Source: Anoplopoma fimbria
Taxonomy: Eukaryota > Chordata > Actinopteri > Perciformes > Anoplopomatidae
Assembly: GCF_027596085.1 (NCBI RefSeq)
Contig: NC_072472.1
Location: 12,510,471 to 12,574,470 of the forward strand
DNA: 64,000 nucleotides
Direction: 5' to 3'
The notes beneath the pieces are model-generated. The model was given only the letters and a program-made list of their open reading frames with translations. It had not been told where the DNA came from and did not search any database. Position numbers and translations under genes: made by a program. Positions 26,440 to 38,715 of the stretch are shown here, one piece after another; positions within the stretch are counted from its first letter, which is position 1, and each line of letters opens with the position of its first letter.

Positions 26440-26835
26440 GTCGGGGGGAGGGAGGGCGCCTCATGCGTTTGTTGCCTCTCTGTTTCCTTCCTTTTTCTCT
26501 GTCTCTCTCTGTTTCCTCGCATATGCTCAGAGCGTTGTGTTGTTATCGCTCTGTCTCGTTTGTCTCGCACTAAACCTATATCTTCCTTTGCCTCCTATCT
26601 TTGCATTATAACCTCCTATCTTAGTCTGTCCATCTTTGGCCGTCTACCTTTTCACTCTCAATTTCTATCTTCTTCTGTTTTCTATTATTCTGTCTATTTC
26701 TATTTCACTATCGTTCACTCAGAATCCATTTTAATCTCTTACTCACTCACTCTTTCTCCATGTACTCGGGCTCCATCTCTATCTCTTCTTGTTTCTCTCA
26801 CCGTGCATCAGATAGTGTTAATTCAGAATCACACT
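26440..26835. repeat. Pyrimidine-rich tract on the + strand
   Basis: The strand is dominated by C and T ('ttccttcctttttctctgtc', 'tctctctgtttcctcgc', 'actcactcactctttctcc') for about 400 bp. This creates a spurious 264-codon frame (26,167-26,961) rich in Ser, Leu, Phe, Cys and Val. Confidence 0.8.
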
Positions 26836-27240
26836 TACCAAATTAGGGATGTAGAAGGCAAAGGTATAATTTTCGGAGTTTGTGCAACAGGGAAACTGTT
26901 GCAAATTCATTTCAAATTCAAGTCGCTTGTACAATTAATTTCTTTGACAATCATGGCTTAATAATTAGTTTGTTTGAATCTTTCAAACAAAAGAGCAGCT
27001 CCGGTGGAAATTCATCCACTGGAAATTAGCTTCAAAGCTTGTACAAACCTCATCGCAGCGCCTTTGTTGATTCGTCTCCACAAAAGACTGGCCACAAAAC
27101 AAGGGGGATTGATGTTGAGAGAAATATGTGGACTTATGCGAGTCTTAGACGATGAATTCTCAATGTCAGGACAGGAAATAGACAGGAAATTTGAAGATTA
27201 TAAAGCAACATTGTTCCTCGCTGAGGTACAGGCTAATTCC
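26810..27240. promoter_or_regulatory. Candidate conserved non-coding block
   Basis: Unique, low-CpG sequence with dense transcription-factor-like cores: 'tacaattaatttctttgac' directly followed by 'aatcatggcttaataattag' (homeodomain TAAT/ATTA cores) and 'cctttgttgattc' (SOX-like CTTTGTT). A frame of 112 codons (26,974-27,312) crosses it. That peptide looks more protein-like than most here (LIRLHKRLATKQGG, MLREICGLMRVLDDEF), so a decayed coding origin is an alternative. Confidence 0.25.
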
Positions 27241-27312
27241 ATAAACACACATGTTATTGTTTTACACACACAGATATCACTGGATAATCACACTGTTTCA
27301 ACCTGGTGTTAA

Positions 27313-29135
27313 ACAGGTGACATGCAGTTAAATCAAAGATAGTCTGATCATCAAGAAGGATGTTAACAACTGTGGTTATTATCCATTACATATGTACACA
27401 TACACACATATGCAGATGTTCTGTCTCTCTCTCTCTTTTTGTCAGTGTCTGTGCTTTTCTCTTTCCCATCAGTGTCTCTTTCATGGTGGGTGGATGGATT
27501 TTGCTCCTACAGTAGATGATATGACTCAAAGCAATAAGCTCCCAGAGTGGTAAGTCAAGCACTGTCTGGTGTCTTTACCATGATCATGATCCAATCACCT
27601 CACACTCATTATACAATTTAGAGCAGCCATTTCGATCAATCACCGCCCATTGTAGCATCACTGTAGCAACCTTGAGGCTTTCACAGAATTTAGGTTTTTT
27701 AAATAACTGCCTTTCAGAGAAAAAGAGTGTGAGAAAGAAAATAGAACCACAATGTTTCTGTCTTTCAAACATTTTCCCTCTGCACTCTCACTTTAATGTC
27801 TTTGCGTAGTTTGGTGTATTGTTGGACAAATGTGGTTTGACCAGTAATTCTGTATGCATGCATGCGTCTGTCTATGTGTAGTAGTTCTGATACTTAGATG
27901 GCTGCATCTGTGTTTAAAGTGTAACTTCACCCACAGGTCTGAGCCTAACTCCACCCACCGCATCATTTTTGACAAATGCCAAAAGAAAAGGGGATGTATG
28001 TGTGAGGCAGGAGTTGCTCAGTGGATGGTTAATTTCTATTTTCAGATACATTTCATGACATAGATAAATCCCGACCAAGCTCTACGCCAGTCGACCCATC
28101 GACTCTACGCCAGCAAAATAGTAAATGGCGTGGTTAGCTATTTTCAACCCATGAAATATTGATTTTTGTAGTTTGGCAAGAATATCACCATCATGTCACC
28201 ATCATTAATGTGTTTCATCACAGTACTGTCATATCATTCATTTTACAGCTCAAGAAACACATTTAAGTGTGCAGTACTTCTTTGCGTGCTCTGCTTTTGT
28301 GCAAAGACTTGCCATCTTCATGTCATCTTCATCTTCACTAACACAAGTCATCCTTTCTTCATTTCATATTTTGTGACAACCACAGAAAATAATAGAACAT
28401 AATTGCATGTTTGCTGTTGCAGCTACCTTCTTAGCACTTTTATTTTTGTTTTGGCTCAACTTTCTGACTTTCTGACTTTACTTAGAATTTGTCCTTCAAG
28501 AAGTTATAAATTGCAAAGGAGCTGCCGGCTTAGATTTTGTCTTCTCAAGCTCCATGTTGAGATAAGGTGTTGTTGTTGGATACAAAACTGCATTAGCAGT
28601 AATTGCATTGTTTCACTAAGGTGCCTAAAAACAACAGTTTTGTTCAACAGTTTTGTTTCATTGTGTTTTAAAGGCAAACATAAAGAGAGAAAGAATCAAA
28701 CACCTTGGGGCAGAACTTGCTTCTTCAGCAATAACAGTAAAACGGCTTTGTGGCAAAGCAAAGCACCATTTTTAGAGTGCAATTAGGGAGACTTTAATCA
28801 CTTCTGACTGCTCACAATGTGTTTGTGTGTGTGTGTGCGTGTGTGCGTGTGCGTGTGCGTGTGTGTGTGTGTGTGCTTTTCTCCACCTTATGAGAAGCAG
28901 CCGACAACACGTTTTTCCTTTGTTCATCATGGGTATCTGCATGTGTACATTTAAATAAGTATGTCACCTTCACACTGTTTGTGTGTTCATATGTCCTTGT
29001 GTTTTGCTGACTTTAAGAATGAATGGCACAAGGAAGCTCTTGACTAAGGTGACTCACAGCCTGTGAGAAAAGAGTGTACAGGATAGAGCTTAGACCTTGA
29101 TTCAAGCAAAGCCAGCATTACAACAAATTTAAGCA
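27313..29135. other. non-coding DNA
   Basis: There is a short direct repeat of 'ctctacgccag' at 28,080-28,115 and an interrupted GT array at 28,819-28,876. No gene was recognised. Confidence 0.5.
28819..28876. repeat. Interrupted (GT)n/(GCGT) microsatellite
   Basis: GT units are punctuated by regular GTGCGT variants, followed by a pure GT run. Confidence 0.95.
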
Positions 29136-29474
29136 ATGAGAGAAGAGAGTCTCCATGAATTAGGCAATATGATGCCTCCTTGTGACTTAGTGAGCTCCTT
29201 TCTCTCTGCAACTTCCCACCAACCTCTCTGGTGCTTTTATCTAATGACAACCAAAACTTTACCAATGAGGTGTAAGAGGTGGGAGCAAAGCAAAAGTGAG
29301 CATAAGACTGTGAGGAAAAGAAGTTTCCACCCACAACCAAAGTTCTTGGATTGTCACACTATTGTAGACTGTAATGTAATGTGGCCCAGATGGCCCCAGA
29401 GAGTCCCTTCACTGTCTTACTTGACAGGGTCAGGTTCACTACTGATTACATTCTCCACATGTCCTGCTGTGCAG

Positions 29475-29852
29475 CATTCTCCCTCAGCAGGGAAGATGCG
29501 CAGCGGTGGCACACTGGATAGGGACAAAGTCACTTATTTGTATGAGTCAGTCTCTCCTGAGGGTCTATTTGGTCACTTTGAAGCCATTCGGGCTAAGTTT
29601 GAGCAGAGGAAGGAGCATCAGTCCCTACATAACATCATTCTGAGACAAATTGTGAAGTCCAAGGAGCCCATGGCGCCCATAAGTGATCCAACCCCCCTTC
29701 TAACTCCTAACCTCGTAGGAGGGCATTTCCATCTGGGAGATTGGGTTACCCAAACCAGTCGCTCCCTTCGCCAGCTGGCTCCGAGCAAAGGTCCGCCCCC
29801 CCACTTCCACAAGGTCCCTGCTGCCAAGAGGATCAAACCTGACCCCTCCTAG
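29475..29852 (+). CDS. Unrecognised protein-like reading frame, possible terminal exon or gene fragment
   Basis: An acceptor-like 'ctccacatgtcctgctgtgcag' ends at 29,474. The frame then runs to a stop at 29,850-29,852, with its first ATG at 29,496 in a reasonable context (gggaagATGc). From that ATG it gives 118 residues. Residues about 9-55 look helical and charged (VTYLYESVSPEGLFGHFEAI, then RAKFEQRKEHQSLHNIILRQ). The C-terminus is Pro/Lys-rich and ends KRIKPDPS. The absence of runs, the balanced composition and the sustained openness suggest real or recently lost coding. I do not recognise the family. Alternatives are a processed pseudogene, a transposon-encoded remnant or chance. Upstream in-frame codons from 29,136 look non-coding. 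Confidence 0.35.
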   Translation, partial: HSPSAGKMRSGGTLDRDKVTYLYESVSPEGLFGHFEAIRAKFEQRKEHQSLHNIILRQIVKSKEPMAPISDPTPLLTPNLVGGHFHLGDWVTQTSRSLRQLAPSKGPPPHFHKVPAAKRIKPDPS

Positions 29853-32800
29853 CACCAGAAGCAAACGGTGACTGGCAACAAGGATAAACTAACATGTTCG
29901 GTTTAGGGGCCCAGTCCCATAAGGTGTTGTCATCTTCCAAGCACACTCCCAACTTCCTACTCACAGATACACACACACTTTTGCTTCTCCATCACAATCT
30001 GTCCGCACAGTGGAATGTGTTCATAGCTCCCAGTTTGAGTGTGTTAACTATTTATCAGATAGCCGTACAGAGTGTTCGCTCCATTCTTTCCATTTCATAC
30101 GGTGGGCCCATAAGCCTGTTGTGTCTGAATAGGTTTCTGAATTGTGGGTAGTACAATCAAACCACATACTATATAAGGATATTTTGGAGAGAATGGTTAT
30201 CTTAATTGCAATTTCCTCCCAAATGAACCGGGTCTGTCGACATTAGTTGTGTTATTGTCATGATGCCATATGGCACTTGATAGAGGCTTTGCTGTAGCAC
30301 GGCATAATCCTCTGCTACGTGCATTTGGTAACAATTATATTGAGCTACACAAAGTCAAAAGAGTGGCACAGTAGGTGAAATTGTGAGTAAAAGTTCAAAT
30401 ATATAAAAAATGCCTGGAGTATCTCTACTAAACGTTTTGAGAATATCTTGTTAAAGGTCACTGAATTTGTTCTTTCATTGTTCAAAAAATGACACAGAAT
30501 TCTAAGTGCCTGTACAGTACAGAGGACATATAAATGAGTACCTTTATTTTTTATATATCTCTTTAACAGTGACTGTCCTACTTTTTCACTTCCCAATCTG
30601 TGAAGTGTTTACGCCATTTTGTGACTGACTTGTCGTTGAGTGCCAAGTGACATTTTACTGCTGACGTAGAAGAAGCAAGCCTCCTCATTTTCACAATAAG
30701 GGAGGACATCTGATTCACCGTAATCCCTTAATGTGATTGTGGACTGACCTTAAGGCCAATATACTCAGAAAGTGGTTTCATCCTTTTGTAGCATTAACAA
30801 TGTCTTTTGTGACTAGGATTGATAAACTTGGACTGTATCTTCCATTTGTTAACTGAACCCAGTAGAAGAGGAAAATGTCAATTTCAACAACGAATGTCTG
30901 TTTTCATAACTCTCCAACACAGAGATACAGTACTCTTATTGTTACATACATCATGTCCATTCATGACCATTTTTTGCATGTCTGTGTGTCATTTTTGTGA
31001 ACCCCAAAAATGTAATAAGAATACCCCTGTAGAGGAAAATATGTGATGACATATCGGAGTACCCTGTTGCATACATTCCCAAATTAATGTGAAAGAAAAA
31101 GTTTATATTAATGGCAATATTGTGTCAATACGTGTATTTTTACACAAATGTATTTGCTAGGTATTGCACTGATAAGCGTTAGACACTAATATAACTGGGG
31201 ATTGTTGAATATCATGGATTACAACTAGGCAGCTCGAGTATGTCTTTTAAACTCTTGCACGATGTCACATCTCAGCTTCAATCACCGCCTCCTCCCTTAT
31301 TCCCCATCCCCCTTCACTTCTTCCCAGGCTTTATCCTCATTGTTGTCTTTGATACTTCCTCCTCTCTGTGATTCTGCTGCTCCCTCCATCCCTCCTCTGT
31401 CTTAAGACAGCTTGGGCTGAGAAGAACTGTGCTGTGGGATAACTTCATTACAAAGCAACCAGGGGAATGGAGGGAGGTTGAAACAGAGGAAGACTGTGGG
31501 GGACGAGATGGGAGATATAAGCAGCAGTGTTGTTATTAAGCTGTATTTCTTTTATGCCTTCATCTCATCTCTCTGCTCTTGTCCTTCACTAATAGAGAGA
31601 TAGTCTGCCATTAAATGAGGAGACACTCACCTCTTCCAGGGTAGCACAATAACAGAAATCTCAGTGCACTGCTTTAGATGGTGATGTACCGACGTGATTA
31701 ATATTTTTTATTGAATCCTTGTTGGTTTGGTTTCTTTTTGGCTTCCAGGAAGAAAGGGATGCTAATTCTGTGGCAGGTGCATGGGATTGTTATGTCCCTA
31801 ATAACGTGACAGTTAAAAGTGTAATACCCAGAGATAGTTTGTTCTGGTGTGTATTCACAGTATGTGAGTGTAAGTGAGAGAGAAGGGGACACGATAAAGC
31901 TTTGAATGTGCCGGTTCGCATGTTTTACCTTTTTTTAAATTGTATTTTTTGCAACGATGGCAGCCTCAGTTGCCTTAAGGAGTTTCTTATGATGCAGCAA
32001 ACAATCAAGCAGCCCTTCAAGTGTTTTTGTTTATGAGCCATATAATCATCCTCTCCAACATTCTTTTACAGCACGTTTGTCCTCTCCCCCCACTTTCTGT
32101 TTCCATCTATCTACCCTTTGTGCCATAATGAAATATAATAAGAAGAGGAGACATGTTAAGCTCAGCCCATTAGGCTATGAAGCAGTCATCATTTTTGTCT
32201 CTGTGTGTGAGCGTATGCATGTGTCCGTGGGCATGCACATGTTTGTCTTGCAGCTGCAGCGTATTATTTTTCCCAGTTTCAAAAGTTATTTCTGTCACAA
32301 TAAAGGTTTTGTAAACAAGAAGAACTTGAAGACACTTTGCCCCAAGGCAGCAAGGCTATCATCTCACTCACTTACGCATATGCTAGTCTTTTGAGGTTTG
32401 CAGTGTTCACAACTTTAAGAGTGACAGAGATACAACGGTAGAATGTGTGATTAGCCCTACAAACTGTAGAGACACATTCTTGATAAATTGCCTACTCGCT
32501 GTGTTGCATTTATATTACTAATACTGATTTTATCTACAAGCGGTGTAAAACTGTTAATTGTGATTAGACCGTGCATGAGTTAAAGGCAAGATGGAGCAAT
32601 GACTAGTGCACCAAACTCCTACTTTTCCAGAGTTGATTAAGACTGTGATTCTTATTTAAGAGAATCGCTTGAAATGATTTAACATTATAGGAAAAGGTTA
32701 CAACAAATGGAAAATATTTCAGGCCTCTACACTGCAGCGCGCAACAGCCAGTATTGCAAAGTCATGTCCTCCAACTTCTGAGGGAGGGGAAAGCCAGAAA

Positions 32801-34793
32801 AATCAAACAACTAACATTCGGTGTGACACAGAATCGTTCTTTGTTCTTTGAATCTATTTGTTGACCCATTAGGTCAGTGAAAGATGGCACAATTAGAACC
32901 GAAATGCCTCCCAAGCTAATCGCCTCAACATGCACAAATGGCATAAAAAAACCCTCTCAGCAAGTCTGAGTCTGCAAAAAAAAAACGTATGTGGACTTAA
33001 GGATCTGCATCCCAAAAGGCACAACAAATTATGTGATAGCTTTTACAGTCTTCATTGATGTACTCCACTCAACATCTAATGATGCTCATCTTCCTAGAAT
33101 GGTCACAGAGCGACTTTCCACTAAGGAAAGATGGCGAGGCAGGCAAGTTACTTCACGAGCAAATATATCCCTCGTCATTGTTTTCGATTTAATAATACTT
33201 GCATAGTTTATTAGTTCATTAATTTGCCCCTCTGCATGCAGGGTAGTTGAATTTCTCTTCTAAGCAGCCCCTTGGGGGAGGTGGGGATATAGTGTTTAGC
33301 TCAAGAAAGCTTTAGCTTAGTGGATGGTTCCTTACAGAGTGTTATCTGTGTTCCTTCTGTGTCCTCTCGTCTCTTTTTTTGCTGGAAATTGAGCTTCCTC
33401 CTGTCAAACCTGCACTGGTGTTTGGAAGCATATCGCTTTGATGGCCTCAGCTTTGAAAGAGTCACCTCCATGATGGAACTGGAAGGTAGTAACAAAGGTA
33501 CAGTGGAGTATTTCGCTGTAATTCGTGGGCACATACAAACTTCTGCTTCCAACATACACAGAGTCAAACAAGAGGGAATGGTGATGCCATTGTGTACGAG
33601 ACCTTGTGAGCAATAATGCCACACAGAATATTTGAATTGGGATTTAAAAAGTGTCATTAAAGTGTAGCCTACTATTCAAAGTTTCTCTCATTAAGTGGGT
33701 CCTTGTCTCAATGTCCCTGCTGTCACTATTGAGCCTTAAATGCACTCATGAATGGCTCATGGCTGATCAGAATAGGGTAAGAAAATGAACGAATACACAT
33801 TGCCATGAAACTTCCCCAGTTTAATAATTACTGGTTTTCTAAAAATATATATTTAAATATGCAAATGATCAATTATTTTACTAAACATGTGCTAACTTGC
33901 ATACATTTCCAGAGCAGAACTCCAAACAAAAAAAATAAATGGAAAAATTATTATTTTGTTGACACATTAGAGTCAATGGCTTTTAAAGAGGAGTTTTTGG
34001 ATATCTCTTTGTATCACTCCATAAATCAACAACCATAAAAATATATATTTACATCAGTATGTTATCAAGTATGATATAAATCAGGCTATTAATGATACAT
34101 GAACAAATCCCTCCGTATAAACCTTCAGAATATAGATAGGAATAAAACTGGATAGTTTGGTGTATGTAAGTACTACTGAAGTCGAGATTTCTGGCTCAGA
34201 GTATTGGAAAATTCTCATTTCGAGTCAACATGCTATGAATTTATGATTATTTATTTATGAGTTTTTTAAAATTCCATACATTTTTCAAGATACTTCAGGT
34301 GAAAAGTGTACAAAAGAACAACGAGAAGATATCAACATGAACTTCCCTAGTTCATTACTTACATTATGATAAGTCTTTTTTGTGTTATAAGTTTTCAGAA
34401 ATTTTCATGTTTAAATATGAAAATTTGTTTTTTATCTATTACTTACTTTCGGTAAATTTGGGAGAAATCTACAGAAACAACTCAACAAAGCAGTAAAATA
34501 AACAGCTAAATTTGTATTATTTTCTGTGTTTTCATCCAGTTCCAGACATGTTATGGGAGGAACATACTGTATCAGCAACATAGCCCAAAATCTCTAAAGA
34601 GACCATTCATGAAAAACAATGTTTTTGCCTGCGTATCTCCCCTTAATAAGTGAAAATCAGGATCCCATTTTGAATTACCTCTGACTCTTTTACATTTTTT
34701 CAACAAGTGCAAAAAATAAACACAAGCAAGTCAGCAAAGTGTCAATGAAGTTGTTGCATGGGAAACAACGACTGTAGCATTTACAGCAGAATT
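29853..34793. other. unique non-coding DNA
   Basis: Nearly 5 kb without a recognised gene or repeat. CT-rich sequence lies at 31,270-31,410. Frames on both strands at 33,301-33,657 (up to 118 codons) are unrecognised and overlap antisense, so at most one could be real. Confidence 0.45.
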
Positions 34794-34853
34794 ACTTCAT
34801 ACCTTTATACTATTTCATACCTTTATATTATTATTATTTCATACCTTTATATC
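34794..34853 (+). repeat. Minisatellite-like triplication
   Basis: Three copies of a 'ttcatacctttata' unit are separated by ctat and ttattatta spacers. Confidence 0.85.
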
Positions 34854-37035
34854 TTTTTCTCAGCTTCTCCCTTGCTCTAAGCTGCCTGAGAGTTCCTGAG
34901 CTGAGAGGAGGAAGGAGGCGCGGGATATAGAGAGGTGCTAATCAAATGCAGGTAATAATGGATAATTGAGGACTGCTTGTAGCAGAGTCTTCAGTCCGCA
35001 AAGTCCCTCTGCTTCTCCCATTTATCCTCAAAGGTTCACACATTCAACCTAACACTCTCACCTCTAAAAGAGCAATGCCTTTTTCTTCAACCTTTCAGGA
35101 GGAAAAAATAATCTCATCCATTACAGCTCTTTTCTTCTTCCTTTTTTCATTTCTCTCACTTCTGAATCTCTCCCTAACACTTTCCCCCGTTTTCATATAG
35201 TCTCTTTAAGCTTTTATATTATTGAAAGTTCCTCTGGAAAGATACAACAATAGAAAAATGATTCCAGAGTCTTTGTTTTGATTCTGATGTTTTTTCTTTG
35301 ATTGTAATGTTAGGACTGTGTACGCTCATCAGGAGGGGAGGAATGGATTTGTATGAAAGAACCAGCTTAATCAAAAGGTAACTGCCTCCTTTAGTAAAAA
35401 ACAACTGTGATTAGAAATATTCAAACCATACCTTAATTAATACTATAACCTATATTTCCAACAAGGACTCTGAAGATCGGCTTCTATTTAGTCGTATTTT
35501 TCATATACAAAGAGGTAGAGAAGGTACAGACTCAACATTTCTTTGTTTTGTCTTCTACCCAGCATGCCTATTTAGTTGGAGGGTTTAAGTGCTTCTTCTT
35601 CTGTGGCCATGTAGAGACTGCTGAAAAGCACTGGCACTTGAAAACAGACAGGCCATTAAGGTGCTTTCATCGTCTCCATAATCATTATTTGGCGGATGCA
35701 TATTCAGCTACAGAATAGCGATGACTGGACTAATTCACTTAAGATAATTAAGTGAAGTGGGTTTGTTGTGTCATTTCAGCCATCCCCTGTCCTCTCCATC
35801 CCGCGCCTTTTCTTTTTCTTTCTTTTTGGACAAACCCTCCGGAGGAACAATTAGGCCAGGCATCCATTGAGCATCCGCCCCCTCCCCTCCCCACCTCTTG
35901 AGTAAGAGAAATGTATGTTTCAGTTGCTTTTCAATACCTGGAGAAAAAAGTTACCCTGGAGATAGAATCTGCATCTACATAACATATCTATAGAAACCAA
36001 ATGTCCTCTAATCATGAAGCACACTATGTGAATTTCTTGCCTATCTTAAGAATACTTAGTTATGTAGCCAGGTACATTTTTTTTTTCACCCATCCCTTTC
36101 TCGTTTTTCATCTACGTTTTCTGGACTAATTCTGCCCCCTACTGGGAATAGTGATTTTTTTCAATTAATTTTATTTTATTTCTATTTTACACTTTACAGC
36201 ACAATCAGCAGCTGTTGAGCAAAGCTTTCAATATGCAACCTTGTTTTCGGGTCTCCAGTCAAGGAAGCGTATAGCTCCAGAATGTGCTGCTCACGTTCAC
36301 GGTGTCTTTCCAGTGTCATTTTCACTGAGGACGGAGCAGTGGGAGCCATCTGTTGTGACTTCACATGCAGTGTGATTTCACAGGCTGCTTTTACAGCCTG
36401 AAACTATCCTAGCCTCCTCAGCCTGTCTTTATGAGACACATCAAGGACAACTTGCTAGTAAAGTGTGTTTGTGAATATGTGTGTGTGCTTGGGAGAGAAG
36501 TGCTTGTCATTGTGAGAGAGGGAGAAAGAGAGAGGCCACCATCTATCGCCCTGTAACAAAAGCTGCTCCTGTTAAATCACCCAACTGAATACGCATAAAC
36601 ACTGAAATGCATCATTTGCAGAGGTATGCATAGACATGCCACCATTACACCGTTCCAGCTGCTTGAGTAGATTTTTCAAATATTTGTGCTCTAAATAGCC
36701 TCACTGGACTATTTGTTTTGGTTATTCAAGAAATAAACCGCTGTGCAATGTGCATTGTTTTGCCATCGTAGCATTACATTTATTTGAATTGGAGGAATCT
36801 CCTCTTAAATGTTCTTGTTCACCTCATAATTTCAGTAATAGGTGCACAGGACCTAATCTCAAGAAAGAAATACAAGAAAAACCACACGCTGTCAATCACT
36901 TGTACTCACTTAAATTGAAATTATTTAATTTAACAAAGTTTAATTGGAAAATGGATAGAGACACTATCTAAATATTATACTCTTTGGATATTATGATGCA
37001 AGGAGGAATGCTTTTTTTTAAACCCCAGGAGCAGA
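34854..37035. other. unique non-coding DNA
   Basis: The segment 35,640-35,770 ('catcgtctccataatcatta' followed by 'tttggcggatgcatattcag' and 'ttaagataattaagtga') has an enhancer-like look. C-rich sequence lies at 35,870-35,900. No genes or known repeats were recognised. Confidence 0.45.
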
Positions 37036-37740
37036 CTAAAAATTGCATCCATAATTGACAGAGGTATGTCAGTGCTCAAGAATTCTGAAGCAGATTACAG
37101 CCTAAAAATCCCATTAAGAACTGAATTGAATGGAATTGAAGGGACCTGGCACATGACTATCCTCTCTGCTGACATCTTCACTCTGATGTTGATTCCGCGT
37201 TCACTTCATATCAAATTTACCATAAATATGAGAATCCAACTGGGAAAAAATGGGCATGTCTGCCTCCTAATGCTAATTACAAGCAGGATGTGTGGGAATA
37301 TTTGTTGGCTCCTTTATCTCCCACTTGGCATTACAAATTGCAAAAACATGTCAGCTGGCAAACACAGTAACAAACCCACTGATGTCAGCAGTCCAAGGTA
37401 ATACCAATTAAAATAATCAGTTGAAATAACACTAATATAATCAACTCTAAAAAGCCTGTAATGTATGTTTGTTTGTGTTGGACTTAAATAAAGACATAAA
37501 CTTCAATTTAGTTATCCCAAAGAGGTCCCTTCGACATGACATTAACAAATAGAATAGCCGACAGAAAAAAATAACCTGAGTGTCTGCCAGAATTAAAGAA
37601 ATGGGGCAGTTGTGCCATGGGCATTAGCTATTGATTTGCATTGAGTTTGCTGCTTGGGGAAATGTGACTCTTTAATTGTTCCAATTACAGAAATGCTCCC
37701 TGCTTTTTGATCACACCAAACTACATACAAACCAAACTTT
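37036..37740. promoter_or_regulatory. Candidate conserved non-coding cluster
   Basis: Repeat-free sequence with several regulatory-looking cores: 'tcctaatgctaattacaag' (homeodomain), 'aacatgtcagctggc' (E-box CAGCTG), and at 37,630-37,690 'attgatttgcattgag' (POU-like TTTGCAT) and 'tttaattgttccaattac'. A 111-codon frame (37,066-37,401) crosses it without protein character. Evolutionary conservation was not tested. Confidence 0.25.
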
Positions 37741-38605
37741 GCATTCAGGCAGGTAAAGGAAATGAGACGTTGTCACCCATTCACACCCTCACATCTGACC
37801 CCACAAACCTCTCATAAACACCCTGTCACACACTCTCACTGAGAGCTGCAGATCTCTATCTCAACAAAGCTGCAAGCTGCTGTGTTATTTCTTCCAGATC
37901 TAACAAAAACTAACTCAACTTCAAAGTCAAACTAACCTTCCCCCCTTTGGATCAAGCAGTATAACTGCAGATCAGCTCTGGATGCGATTCAGCAATGTGA
38001 CAGATCTGACACAGCTGCCTCATGGCTGCGAAATGGTTTCAACGTCCACTGAAATAATTTACCATTCTGCGTCTCTTGCAGTATTCCTCAACCAAGACAG
38101 ATCCAGAATCAGCACTATGGACAGTGGTTGAGACACTTGGTTGTTGTGAAGAAAATCCTCTTCAAGATATAGCTTACATTACATTTTTACACATTATCTA
38201 CTTGTGTTTTATTAATAAGGTATCACTCATATAAATAAATTCACCTCGAGTGCACTAGATAATTTGGCTCTGCAGAGATTCAGTACATTTCTCAGAATCT
38301 AATACCAGATTTCCCATGATTCCATAATTTAACCCCACACATTATGATTTGTGTTAGACGCCTCTTCTTCTACTCAAAGAAGAGTAGTCTGAGGGAGGAA
38401 TCTGCATAAAATATACCTAAATGAATCTGGAGATATCTCAGCAACACTTCATTGTTATAATATGATATTTGAATAATACTCTTCATGAAAGTGGTATGTG
38501 TTTTCCAGGTGAAATACAAGATGCATATTAAGCTTTTCTTTTTTTTCTATCACAATACAACATTTAATGGAACATCTTGCCATAAAATACAGTGAGATCT
38601 TGAAG
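37741..38605. other. unique non-coding DNA
   Basis: Nothing was recognised. Confidence 0.5.
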
Positions 38606-38715
38606 TTTACTTTACTTCACCAGGATAGTCCACTCAGTATCAGTACTGCTTTCCAGGTAGTCATGGGTACATATCTGATAAGAATGATAAAACAGTAGGA
38701 CAGGTAACACATATT
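38606..38715 (-). repeat. Possible antisense dispersed repeat ('ttcaccaggatagtccac' type)
   Basis: 'tttactttacttcaccagg' then 'atagtccactcagtatcag' and 'ctgctttccaggtagtcatg' resembles the teleost repeat 'tttatttaaccaggatagtc...gagat...ctccaggagtcctgg', read antisense. It is diverged, and the assignment rests on recall of the family. Confidence 0.4.

Noticed and set aside
26167..26961. 264-codon plus frame, the longest in the window
   Set aside because: It is composed of GT-repeat and CT-rich low-complexity translation (Cys/Val then Ser/Leu/Phe), with no domain and overlapping frames on the other strand.
33301..33657. Overlapping plus and minus frames of about 100-118 codons
   Set aside because: Neither strand shows protein family features, and mutual antisense openness suggests chance or non-coding constraint.
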